Shown here piece after piece: positions 1-6,059 of a stretch of DNA of 6,467 nucleotides. The translations under genes were made by a program, and so were the position numbers. The stretch comes from Desulfocapsa sp. Lineage in GTDB: Bacteria > Desulfobacterota > Desulfobulbia > Desulfobulbales > Desulfocapsaceae. The stretch lies in NCBI GenBank assembly GCA_029935135.1, contig JAOZKX010000127.1, positions 1 to 6,467 on the forward strand. Reading direction: 5' to 3'. How positions within the stretch are numbered: position 1 is the stretch's first letter; each line of letters starts with the position of its first letter. Below the pieces are notes generated by a model, which was given only the letters and a program-made list of their open reading frames with translations, was not told where the DNA came from and searched no databases.

Positions 1-118
1 ACATAAAGAGCGCCACATAGCGAACATTCTGCTGGATAAGGGCAACCACCACAGCAACCACCGTAAAAAAACCCATGTACGAGAGTATCAGAATTCTTTT
101 TTTCAAAAATGCACGCAT
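1..118 (-). CDS. N-terminal fragment of a membrane protein, function unknown
   Basis: The reverse strand is open from an ATG at 118 to the window edge and gives about 39 residues. The fragment starts with a basic stretch (R2, K6, K7, R8). A hydrophobic segment of about 20 residues follows (residues 9-28, rich in I, L, V, A, F). Then comes a short polar patch (QQN, 29-31) and the start of a second hydrophobic run (VALFM, 35-39). This is the pattern of an N-in membrane anchor or the first helix of a multi-helix protein. An in-frame ATG at 127 is the alternative start. I prefer 118 because a GGATGG sequence (124-129) lies five bases upstream of it. The gene diverges from the operon starting at 559, so it is probably a separate unit. 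The family cannot be recognised from this fragment. Confidence 0.5.
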   Translation of the reverse strand, partial: MRAFLKKRILILSYMGFFTVVAVVVALIQQNVRYVALFM

Positions 119-558
119 CACAACCATCCGCTAAACATAGCAACAGTGAAAATTCAAGTCCCAAGAAAAAAAACTTAAGCTACTGTTTCAACAACACAAA
201 AATCAATACCTTAAAAAAACCAAACGATACACAACAATTTCTGGAAGGGAAACATAATTCTTTTAACTGAATATGAATGGTGAAGAGGAATATTTATGAT
301 ACAAATCACGCTCCTCTGGTAATATTATCTCCTTTCTGTTATCCTCAGAACCACATACAAGTTGCATATAAAAAAGCTTGATTACCATTTGAGCTCAGAT
401 ATGTTGCATATTGTTGTAGGAGCTCGCCCCTGCGAGCGAATAAGCATGTTACTAAACCTGGGAAATCGCTCGCAGGGGCGAGCTCCTACATGTCAATTTA
501 GCGGGTACCTGAGTTTTGATGGTAAGCAGATAAATAAATCATACACCTATTGAGAACC
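119..558. other. Intergenic region between divergent genes
   Basis: This 440-base stretch separates the minus-strand membrane protein from the plus-strand operon and should carry promoters for both. It is strongly AT-rich up to about 410, apart from the GC-rich palindrome at 415-490. A weak sigma70-like pair can be drawn as TTGATT (378-383), a 16-base spacer and TATGTT (400-405), which would place the palindrome in the 5' untranslated leader of the operon. An eight-codon open frame (296-322) follows a GAGGAA sequence, discussed under findings. I see no tRNA, convincing terminator or conserved gene. No start codon inside it opens a frame resembling a known protein. Confidence 0.6.
415..490. 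repeat. REPIN-like palindrome: two inverted REP-type arms
   Basis: Bases 415-439 and 466-490 are perfect 25-base reverse complements separated by a 26-base spacer (440-465). Each arm begins or ends with TGTAGGAGC or its complement and contains its own small palindrome, GCTCG-CCCCTG-CGAGC, so each arm can also fold alone. Pairing stops sharply on both sides (T414/T491 and A440/A465). The TGTAGGAGC head followed by a short GC-rich hairpin is the architecture of REP sequences, such as those of Pseudomonas. Two of them in inverted orientation make a REPIN, the unit mobilised by RAYT (REP-associated tyrosine) transposases. No RAYT gene is in the window. The lack of a T-tract after the stem argues against an intrinsic terminator. 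A single copy here cannot prove that it is repeated in the genome. Confidence 0.75.
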
Positions 559-825
559 ATGGACGACTTAACAGCAAAACTAAAAGAAAAACTGATTGAA
601 ATACTGAACCTGACCGATGTCACCCCTGATGAGATTGACGAAAATGCACAACTGGTAGGCGGGGAACTTGGTATTGATTCCATTGATGTTCTGGAAATGG
701 TGGTCATGGTCGAAAAGGATTACGGCGTCGTGATCAACAATAAAGAGATTGGAGAAAAAGTCTTTTCCACACTGGCCGCACTATCGAACTACATCAGTGA
801 AAATTCTCCAAATCTCTCTTCTTGA
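559..825 (+). CDS. Acyl carrier protein 1
   Basis: This 88-residue protein is the size of a free-standing acyl carrier protein. It has the expected helix pattern and the phosphopantetheine attachment motif LGIDSID (residues 37-43), with Ser41 as the predicted modified residue. An acidic region (DVTPDEIDEN, 20-29) precedes it, and EMVVMVEKDYGV (helix II onward) follows. The motif is preceded by GGE (34-36), a form more common in carrier proteins of secondary-lipid and polyene clusters than in housekeeping AcpP. I start at ATG 559. An in-frame TTG three codons upstream is possible, and no strong Shine-Dalgarno sequence resolves the choice. The stop overlaps the proposed TTG start of the ketosynthase (TTGA, 822-825). 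It is the first gene of the array and probably tethers the growing chain for the ketosynthase. Which of the two carrier proteins serves which enzyme cannot be read from sequence. Confidence 0.93.
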   Translation: MDDLTAKLKEKLIEILNLTDVTPDEIDENAQLVGGELGIDSIDVLEMVVMVEKDYGVVINNKEIGEKVFSTLAALSNYISENSPNLSS

Positions 826-2930
826 ACAGCACAAAAGTCTATATTAGCGGGCTCGGCATTCTCAGTGCCCTTGGCAATGACATCAAGGCAACTGAGCAGG
901 CATTACGAGAAAATAGATCCGGCATCAGTCCCCTGCAGCTTTTTCCGGTGCAGCAACAGTCTCCCCTGCCGACAGCAGAGGTTACAAACCTTACCAGCAC
1001 TTCCCTGCCAAGAACCCACACATTGGCCCTTGCCGCTGCAAAACAGGCAATGAGTTGCAGTCCAGCTCCCCCTGATGCTGTTATTCTGGGTACGACCACC
1101 GGAGGGATCCTTACCACTGAACAACAACTTGCAGCTGGTGAAAAAAATCCCGACAAATACAAATACCACGGGCTCTCCACCGTTGCCCAGACAGTTGCGG
1201 AACAATACGAATGCACAGGCAAGGCCTTTACTGTTTCCACTGCCTGCTCATCCGGTGCTGTTGCCCTCACTCTGGCCATGCGAATGCTGCAGGCAGGGGA
1301 AGTTACGACAGTGCTTGCCGGCGGCGTAGATTCCCTCTGTTATTTGACCTACTATGGATTTCACTCACTGCAGCTGGTGGACCAGGAAGGCAGCAAACCC
1401 TTTGATATAAAGAGACAGGGGATGTCTGTGGGCGAAGGGTCTGCCCTACTTCTGCTCACCACAGACAGACCTGAAAAACCACTTGCCGAACTGTCAGGTG
1501 CCGGTCTTTCCTGTGATGCGTACCATGCTGCAGCACCGCACCCTGAGGGAGCAGGTGCATATCTGGCAATGCATGATGCCCTTCAGGACGGACAGCTTAG
1601 CACAGAAGATATCGACTATATCAACCTGCACGGAACAGGCACCCCGGACAATGACCTGGCAGAGTCAAAGGCCATCAGAAGGCTCTTCCCCACTCCCCCG
1701 CCACTGTCCTCTGTAAAGGGGGCCACAGGTCACAGTCTTGCCGCTTCCGGTGCCATTGAAGCGGCCATTGCAACCATTGCCATACAGTCAGGGTTGCTTC
1801 CGGCTAATACCGGACTGCAGCAGACGGATCCCGAATTGCACCTGCAGCCACTGATTCAAGCAAAAGAACAACCCGTAGCGGCAGTACTCTCAAATTCATT
1901 TGGCTTTGGCGGCAATAATGCCAGCCTGCTGCTGACAAAAGCGGATCTCTTTCCAGCGCCAGCCCACACAGCTAGCAAAAGCGACGGCCTGACCATCCTT
2001 GGGAAATCCTGCATCACAGGCGCAGGAAAGCTTGCGGAAAGCATGGCCAGCCTCCTGCAAAACAAAAAAACAGGCGGACAACTCTCCACCAAGGAGATAT
2101 CAGCAACCCTCCCCGGAAAAAATATTCGCCGCTTAAAACGATACTCCCGGCTGGCCCTGGCCCTGGCAAATGATGCCTTTACCGATTCCGGTACAAAACA
2201 GACGCCGGAAAACATATTTATGGGAACCGGCTGGGGAGCCCTCTCTGAGACCTACGATTTTTTAAAGAAGCTGCGTGAGACAAATGAACAGTTTCCCAGT
2301 CCCATTGACTTTGTGGGTTCTGTTCATAACAGTGCCGCTGGCCAGATAGCCATACTGTTTAATGCACAGGGGGCGAACATTACAAGCAGCGGTGGAGATT
2401 ACTCCTTCGAACAGGCCCTGAACACCGCCGAGAGCATGCTCAGTAACAGCTCTCCAGCCGCTTTTGTCTTGAGTGTCGACGAAGGGCACCCGGAGTTCTC
2501 AACACTTTTCGACCCATCCATAGAGCAGGCAGCAGAACTGGCTGATGGCGGCGGCTGTTTTCATCTTACAAGGGAACAAATTGCAGGGAAAGTGCAGATG
2601 CACTCTCTCTGCTATCAGCACAAGGCCACTGCGGATAATTTCAAGAAAATAGCCGGCAACTATGACCTTATTCTTGCCGGCATTCCTGCAGCCTACAGAG
2701 AAGAAGGGGAACAGCAACTGACAGACTGTCTGCAGGAGATGGAAAACAAGCCCCCCGTTCTTCGTTACCGTGAGCTCACCGGAGAATTTGCCTCGGCCTC
2801 TGCCGTTGCTGCAGTTATGGCTGTCCACCTCCTGGAACAGGAACAGCCCTTATATCCACTGGAGAACAAAAGAATCCTTCTTCTTGGACTTGGCAATACT
2901 CTCTGTGCCACCAGTTTTTCAATTTTATGA
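822..2930 (+). CDS. Fused ketosynthase / degenerate ketosynthase (KS-CLF-like)
   Basis: This 702-residue protein is made of two ketosynthase-like halves, whereas a FabF-type enzyme is normally about 410 residues. Residues 1-375 form a complete FabF-like condensing domain: VYISGLGI at the start, active-site Cys142 in STACSSG, His270 in NLHGTGTP, Lys299 and His304 in VKGATGHSLAASG, and NSFGFGGNN (358-366). After a linker, residues 388-702 resemble the N-terminal-like ketosynthase family found in aryl-polyene clusters (FVGSVHNSAAGQ, 497-507). Here the nucleophile region reads NITSSGGDYSFEQAL (519-533) with no Cys, and the GHSLAAS counterpart reads GEFASAS (654-660) with no His. The second half therefore probably serves a structural or chain-length role, like a chain length factor. 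It should extend ACP-bound acyl chains in the cytoplasm. The TTG start at 822 sits in a TTGA overlap with the ACP stop and gives a normal N-terminus, although no Shine-Dalgarno is evident. The stop overlaps the next gene (ATGA). Confidence 0.9.
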   Translation: MNSTKVYISGLGILSALGNDIKATEQALRENRSGISPLQLFPVQQQSPLPTAEVTNLTSTSLPRTHTLALAAAKQAMSCSPAPPDAVILGTTTGGILTTEQQLAAGEKNPDKYKYHGLSTVAQTVAEQYECTGKAFTVSTACSSGAVALTLAMRMLQAGEVTTVLAGGVDSLCYLTYYGFHSLQLVDQEGSKPFDIKRQGMSVGEGSALLLLTTDRPEKPLAELSGAGLSCDAYHAAAPHPEGAGAYLAMHDALQDGQLSTEDIDYINLHGTGTPDNDLAESKAIRRLFPTPPPLSSVKGATGHSLAASGAIEAAIATIAIQSGLLPANTGLQQTDPELHLQPLIQAKEQPVAAVLSNSFGFGGNNASLLLTKADLFPAPAHTASKSDGLTILGKSCITGAGKLAESMASLLQNKKTGGQLSTKEISATLPGKNIRRLKRYSRLALALANDAFTDSGTKQTPENIFMGTGWGALSETYDFLKKLRETNEQFPSPIDFVGSVHNSAAGQIAILFNAQGANITSSGGDYSFEQALNTAESMLSNSSPAAFVLSVDEGHPEFSTLFDPSIEQAAELADGGGCFHLTREQIAGKVQMHSLCYQHKATADNFKKIAGNYDLILAGIPAAYREEGEQQLTDCLQEMENKPPVLRYRELTGEFASASAVAAVMAVHLLEQEQPLYPLENKRILLLGLGNTLCATSFSIL

Positions 2931-4273
2931 ATATCCTGCTTATCTCCCCTAACACCCTTACCGTCCCCTATCCGGTTTACCCCATAGGACTCGATTATGT
3001 GGCAGGTTCCCTGTCGCAGGAGCATACGGTACAAATTGCGGATATGAATATCCTTGATCCTGACGGACTGACTGCGATCCTGAAAAGCTTCTCTCCTCCT
3101 GTTGTCGGACTCTCCTTTCGCAATGTGGACAATACGGAAATTGGCAATCCCCTCTTTTTTATCGAGCAGCACAAACAGCTTATTACACTCATACGAAAAA
3201 CCTGCAAGGCTGTTATCGTTGGAGGAGGCGCCGGATTTACCATCCTGCCCCAGGAGATTTTTGATGTACTTGATCTTGACTACGGTATCGTTGGGGAAGG
3301 CGAACGATTTGGCCAGCTCGTCGATGCCCTTGAAGACCAGGTCGCCCTGGCAAAGATTCCGGGCCTGATCAGCAGATCAGCCCCGGCCCAGGCCGTTCAG
3401 CCATGGACAGGAAAACAGGAGCGACAGTTTGATCACCGTGCAGCCCACTCCAACTTCTACCTGGATCATGGCGGCATGTTAAACCTGCAGACAAAACGGG
3501 GCTGCTCTTTTCGCTGTATCTACTGTCCCTATCCTCATATTGAGGGAAAGAAACATCGCCTTGTTGCCCCCCTGCAAGTGGCCCAGACGGCACTCGCGCT
3601 CCAGGAAAAGGGGGCAAAATATATATTTATCACCGATTCAGCATTTAACTCCGACATCAGTCACAGCCTGGAAGTTGCCGAAGCCTTTAGAGAAGTAGGA
3701 CTTTCCATTCCCTGGGGTGGTTTTTTTGCCCCCGTCAAGCTCCCGGACAGCTATTTCAGGAGCATGAAGGAAAGTGGTCTCAAACATGTGGAATTCGGCA
3801 CAGAGTCCATGTCCGAAGACATGCTCAAAAACTACCGCAAACCCTTCCGCCCCGTTGATGTTGTTAGCGCACACAATCAGGCGATAGAGGCAGGGATAGA
3901 TGTGGCCCACTATTTCCTCCTGGGCGGGCCCGGCGAATCTGAAACAACAGTCAATGAGACCCTGGACAATATCGAGCAGCTCAAGCAGACAGTCTTCTTC
4001 TTTTTCACCGGCATCCGGATATATCCCCATACCCACCTCCACACAATCGCCATGGAAGAGAAAAAGATATCCGCCGAAACCAACCTCCTTGAACCGCTCT
4101 ATTACGAAAGTGACTTCATCACTCACCAGAACATTGAGGAACTGGTTGTCCACAGGGCAGGGCAGAAGATCAACTGGATAGTTGGTTCTGGAGGAGATAA
4201 GGCAGCGGCAACCGTCAGTAAAATGCACGAACGGGGATTCGTCGGACCACTCTGGGAATTTCTGATACGATAG
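2927..4273 (+). CDS. B12-binding-domain radical SAM enzyme
   Basis: This 448-residue protein has the two-part build of class B cobalamin radical SAM enzymes. The N-terminal part (about 1-145) opens with NILLISPNT and a PVYPIGLDYVAGSL segment. It continues with IVGGGAGFT (97-105) and DYGIVGEGE (118-126), typical of the Rossmann-like B12-binding domain. No DxHxxG cobalamin His motif is seen, which is usual in this group. The radical SAM domain carries the [4Fe-4S] ligands Cys193, Cys197 and Cys200 in GCSFRCIYCPYP, with HVEFGTES (287-294) and FLLGGPGE (330-337) further on, followed by a C-terminal region with GIRIYPHT (362-369). Relatives methylate unactivated carbons or form rings, as HpnR and BchE do. 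Its place between a ketosynthase and a dehydratase-like gene suggests an ACP- or lipid-bound substrate. It resembles the B12/radical SAM proteins of proposed ladderane clusters, but that is recollection and was not tested. The ATGA start overlap indicates translational coupling to the ketosynthase. Confidence 0.92.
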   Translation: MNILLISPNTLTVPYPVYPIGLDYVAGSLSQEHTVQIADMNILDPDGLTAILKSFSPPVVGLSFRNVDNTEIGNPLFFIEQHKQLITLIRKTCKAVIVGGGAGFTILPQEIFDVLDLDYGIVGEGERFGQLVDALEDQVALAKIPGLISRSAPAQAVQPWTGKQERQFDHRAAHSNFYLDHGGMLNLQTKRGCSFRCIYCPYPHIEGKKHRLVAPLQVAQTALALQEKGAKYIFITDSAFNSDISHSLEVAEAFREVGLSIPWGGFFAPVKLPDSYFRSMKESGLKHVEFGTESMSEDMLKNYRKPFRPVDVVSAHNQAIEAGIDVAHYFLLGGPGESETTVNETLDNIEQLKQTVFFFFTGIRIYPHTHLHTIAMEEKKISAETNLLEPLYYESDFITHQNIEELVVHRAGQKINWIVGSGGDKAAATVSKMHERGFVGPLWEFLIR

Positions 4274-4309
4274 AGAATTTATTTATTTTCAGAAAAACAG
4301 GTCGGGGGG

Positions 4310-4324
4310 TTTGAATTTTTCAAA
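4310..4324. repeat. Short inverted repeat TTTGAA-N3-TTCAAA in the mid-cluster gap
   Basis: The only sizeable gap in the plus-strand array is 4274-4387, an AT-rich 114 bases between the B12 radical SAM gene and the dehydratase-like gene. It holds a perfect six-base inverted repeat with a three-base centre, just after a GGGGGG run (4304-4309). The sequence is too AT-rich and its T run too internal for a confident terminator. It could be an operator half-site pair for an internal promoter, or chance in AT-rich DNA. I found no well-spaced -35/-10 pair next to it. Confidence 0.25.
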
Positions 4325-4387
4325 TATTCTTGGTAAAAGCAGAACATTAATGACTTTTGAGAAAATTTAACATTCATTCCCTGCGCA

Positions 4388-4741
4388 ATGTGGTACACAT
4401 TTATTCATGCAAAACTGGACAGTGAGCGGGCAATTGTTGCCCAAATCACCACAGACCGGCAATCTTCATGGTTTAACGGCCATTTTCCCGGAGATCCCAT
4501 TTTGCCAGGTATTGCCCAGCTGAATATGGTCACCACAAGTATTGCCAGGGTTTTACAAAAAAATTTATCACTAAAAAGTATTGCACGGGTTAAATTTAAA
4601 CAGCTCATCAGACCCGGCGATATCCTGGACATCCATGCCGTAAGCGGAAAAAAAGAAAACAGCTACTCTTTTACAATAACCAGTAAACAACAGACGGTCT
4701 GTTCCGGCAGACTTGTACTAGCCCCCAGAAAGGAGCAATAG
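4388..4741 (+). CDS. Hot-dog fold 3-hydroxyacyl-ACP dehydratase-like protein (FabZ/ApeI type)
   Basis: This 117-residue protein is a single hot-dog domain, slightly shorter than FabZ (about 150). The signature is FNGHFPGDPILPGIAQLNM (residues 29-47), matching the GHFPGxPxxPG motif of FabZ/FabA-like dehydratases, with His32 as the catalytic His. A second conserved region reads IARVKFKQLIRPGDIL (65-80). The position that holds the catalytic Glu or Asp in FabZ, 14 residues after the His, is Asn46 here, so full dehydratase activity is uncertain. It could be a dehydratase using other chemistry, an isomerase, or a thioester-binding protein. The ATG at 4388 has no clear Shine-Dalgarno, and the next ATG lies inside the conserved domain, after the GHFPG motif. 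The stop lies seven bases before acyl carrier protein 2. In context it would remove water from 3-hydroxyacyl-ACP to build double bonds. Confidence 0.85.
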   Translation: MWYTFIHAKLDSERAIVAQITTDRQSSWFNGHFPGDPILPGIAQLNMVTTSIARVLQKNLSLKSIARVKFKQLIRPGDILDIHAVSGKKENSYSFTITSKQQTVCSGRLVLAPRKEQ

Positions 4742-4748
4742 AGCACCA

Positions 4749-5015
4749 ATGGCCACAGACATGCAACAGACAATCACCCGTATTGCTGACATAATTATCA
4801 ATGAGTTAAAACTGGAAGATGTTACGCCTGAAACCTTTGATGCAGACCTTGATCTGGTTGATGAGATTGGTATCGATTCCATGGACCTAGCCACCATTGC
4901 CCTGGTTCTCCGTGATGAATACGGTATCCGCATCGATGAAGACGACTACCCAAAACTCACCACAGTCCGCATTATTGCAGAGTATATCAGTACCAAGCTT
5001 GCTGAGGATAAGTAA
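4749..5015 (+). CDS. Acyl carrier protein 2
   Basis: This 88-residue carrier protein has the attachment motif IGIDSMDL (residues 40-47), with Ser44 as the predicted phosphopantetheine site. LVDE precedes it and DEYGIRIDEDDYPKLTTV follows. It is acidic and helical as expected. It differs from the first carrier protein at 559 around the serine (DSMDLATIAL against DSIDVLEMVV) and lacks its GGE insertion. The two are therefore not recent copies and probably serve different steps. ATG 4749 is chosen; Met5 is an in-frame alternative. AGGAG (4731-4735) lies 13 bases upstream, a long spacing, and GAG at 4741-4743 is closer. The stop directly abuts the TTG start of the following radical SAM gene, so the two are probably co-translated. 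This proximity makes this carrier protein a candidate carrier of that enzyme's substrate. Confidence 0.93.
   Translation: MATDMQQTITRIADIIINELKLEDVTPETFDADLDLVDEIGIDSMDLATIALVLRDEYGIRIDEDDYPKLTTVRIIAEYISTKLAEDK
5003..5008 (+). promoter_or_regulatory. Ribosome binding site fixing the TTG start at 5016
   Basis: TGAGGA inside the end of the acyl carrier protein 2 gene lies seven bases before a TTG that immediately follows the TAA stop. The good match and spacing support TTG 5016 as the real start of the radical SAM gene. The first in-frame ATG would remove the residues up to Met33, just before the Cys motif. Confidence 0.6.
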
Positions 5016-6059
5016 TTGTATAAGTTCTCAGATATCATTGCAGAACCCGCCATTCGTGCCGGCTTTGAAAAGGTTCGAAAATACTTCTTCCTGCGGGAAT
5101 CCACCTATGATATGAGCAACCGCTGCAATATCCGTTGTGAAGGCTGTTATTATTTCCAGGGTGACAAGCAGTTTGCCGAAGAGAACCTGAATGAATCAGA
5201 CTGGAAACAGCTGATGGAAGCAGAAAAAGAACGCGGCATCACCTTTGTCGTCCTGGCCGGTGCCGAACCTTCCCTGGTCCAGAACCTGTGCAAGACCTGT
5301 TACGATGTGATCCCCCTGGGCTGTATAGCCAGCAATGGTCTCAATGTGCTGCCTAAAGAGATTGATTACCGTATCCATATATCCGTCTGGGGCAACGATA
5401 AAACGAGCCATGAAATCCGCAAGGCAAAAAATATGCTGGCCAGGCAAATGGAGAACTACCAGGGTGATGAACGGGCTGTCTGGGTCTATACCTTTACCCC
5501 TGTAAATATTGATGAAGCGCGGGAAGTGACAAAGCTTTTGGCAGCAAACGGGCAGCAGATCACCTTTAATATGTTTTCCGCCCCTGTTGGCTATAACGGG
5601 CATCTGAAACACAGTCCTGAGACCCTGGCCCATACCCGTCAGGTGATGAGTGAGCTTCTCACGGAGTTCCCTGAGACCGTCCTTTTTTCCCCCTATAACA
5701 TCGTTGCTCACACCCATGAGCAGGGTTTACACGATCTTTTTTCCTGCTCTTATCCGCGTATGAACCCCTCAACAGATATTGGACTGGGTAGATCTTTTCG
5801 CCAATACCGCACAGATCTCAAGTGGGACCGTGCCGCTGCCTGCTGTGTACCGGATACAGACTGCGACGATTGTCGTCATTACGCTGCAGGGAGTGCCGTG
5901 GTCACTGCCAGAATGTACCGGCATGCCACTGATCCGCAGACTTTTTCCGCCTGGCTTGACTATGTGGACACCTACCTTGCGGTCTGGGTAAAAGGCTACC
6001 AGAAAAGTGAAAATCTTTGTAAGGAATTAATCGAACCACCAAAGGAAACCGAAAATTGA
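5016..6059 (+). CDS. Radical SAM enzyme with Cys-rich C-terminal region
   Basis: This 347-residue protein has the radical SAM cluster motif CNIRCEGC (Cys37, Cys41, Cys44), preceded by STYDMSNR. AGAEPSL (81-87) is a variant of the GGEP motif that contacts the SAM amino group, and HISVWGN (121-127) comes later. A B12 domain is absent. The C-terminal part adds Cys244, Cys276, Cys277, Cys283 and Cys286 (CCVPDTDCDDC), which could ligate an auxiliary iron-sulfur cluster. The arrangement does not match a SPASM motif that I can recognise. The compact N-terminus and Cys motif recall HpnH-like and other small-molecule or lipid radical SAM enzymes. TTG 5016 is supported by the upstream TGAGGA. The stop overlaps the TTG start of a third radical SAM gene that resembles it. 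The substrate is unknown. Context points to a chain carried by an ACP, or a lipid derived from it. Confidence 0.9.
   Translation: MYKFSDIIAEPAIRAGFEKVRKYFFLRESTYDMSNRCNIRCEGCYYFQGDKQFAEENLNESDWKQLMEAEKERGITFVVLAGAEPSLVQNLCKTCYDVIPLGCIASNGLNVLPKEIDYRIHISVWGNDKTSHEIRKAKNMLARQMENYQGDERAVWVYTFTPVNIDEAREVTKLLAANGQQITFNMFSAPVGYNGHLKHSPETLAHTRQVMSELLTEFPETVLFSPYNIVAHTHEQGLHDLFSCSYPRMNPSTDIGLGRSFRQYRTDLKWDRAAACCVPDTDCDDCRHYAAGSAVVTARMYRHATDPQTFSAWLDYVDTYLAVWVKGYQKSENLCKELIEPPKETEN

Noticed and set aside
378..405. Sigma70-like promoter TTGATT-16-TATGTT
   Set aside because: Each box matches only four of six consensus bases in an AT-rich region, which is too weak to annotate as a promoter.
415..490. 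CRISPR repeat or intrinsic terminator
   Set aside because: There is only one inverted pair and no direct repeats with spacers. There is no T-tract after the stem, and it lies upstream of an operon with no plus-strand gene ending before it.
362..553. Plus-strand open frame of 63 codons upstream of ACP1
   Set aside because: It runs straight through the perfect inverted repeat, has no recognisable domain and no convincing ribosome site, so it is an artefact of the palindrome being open in that frame.
839..1279. Antisense open frame of 146 codons
   Set aside because: It overlaps the catalytic ketosynthase domain, where the plus frame has all expected active-site motifs.
3638..4228. Long antisense open frame of 196 codons
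   Set aside because: It lies entirely within the B12 radical SAM gene, whose motifs and length fit its family. The antisense product shows no known motif.
5196..5717. Antisense open frame of 173 codons
   Set aside because: It is fully inside the second radical SAM gene, with no recognisable domain and no independent start signal.
5016..6059. Specific assignment as HpnH (adenosylhopane synthase)
   Set aside because: The Cys motif region is reminiscent, but there is no hopanoid gene context and the Cys-rich C-terminus is not a feature I can tie to HpnH.
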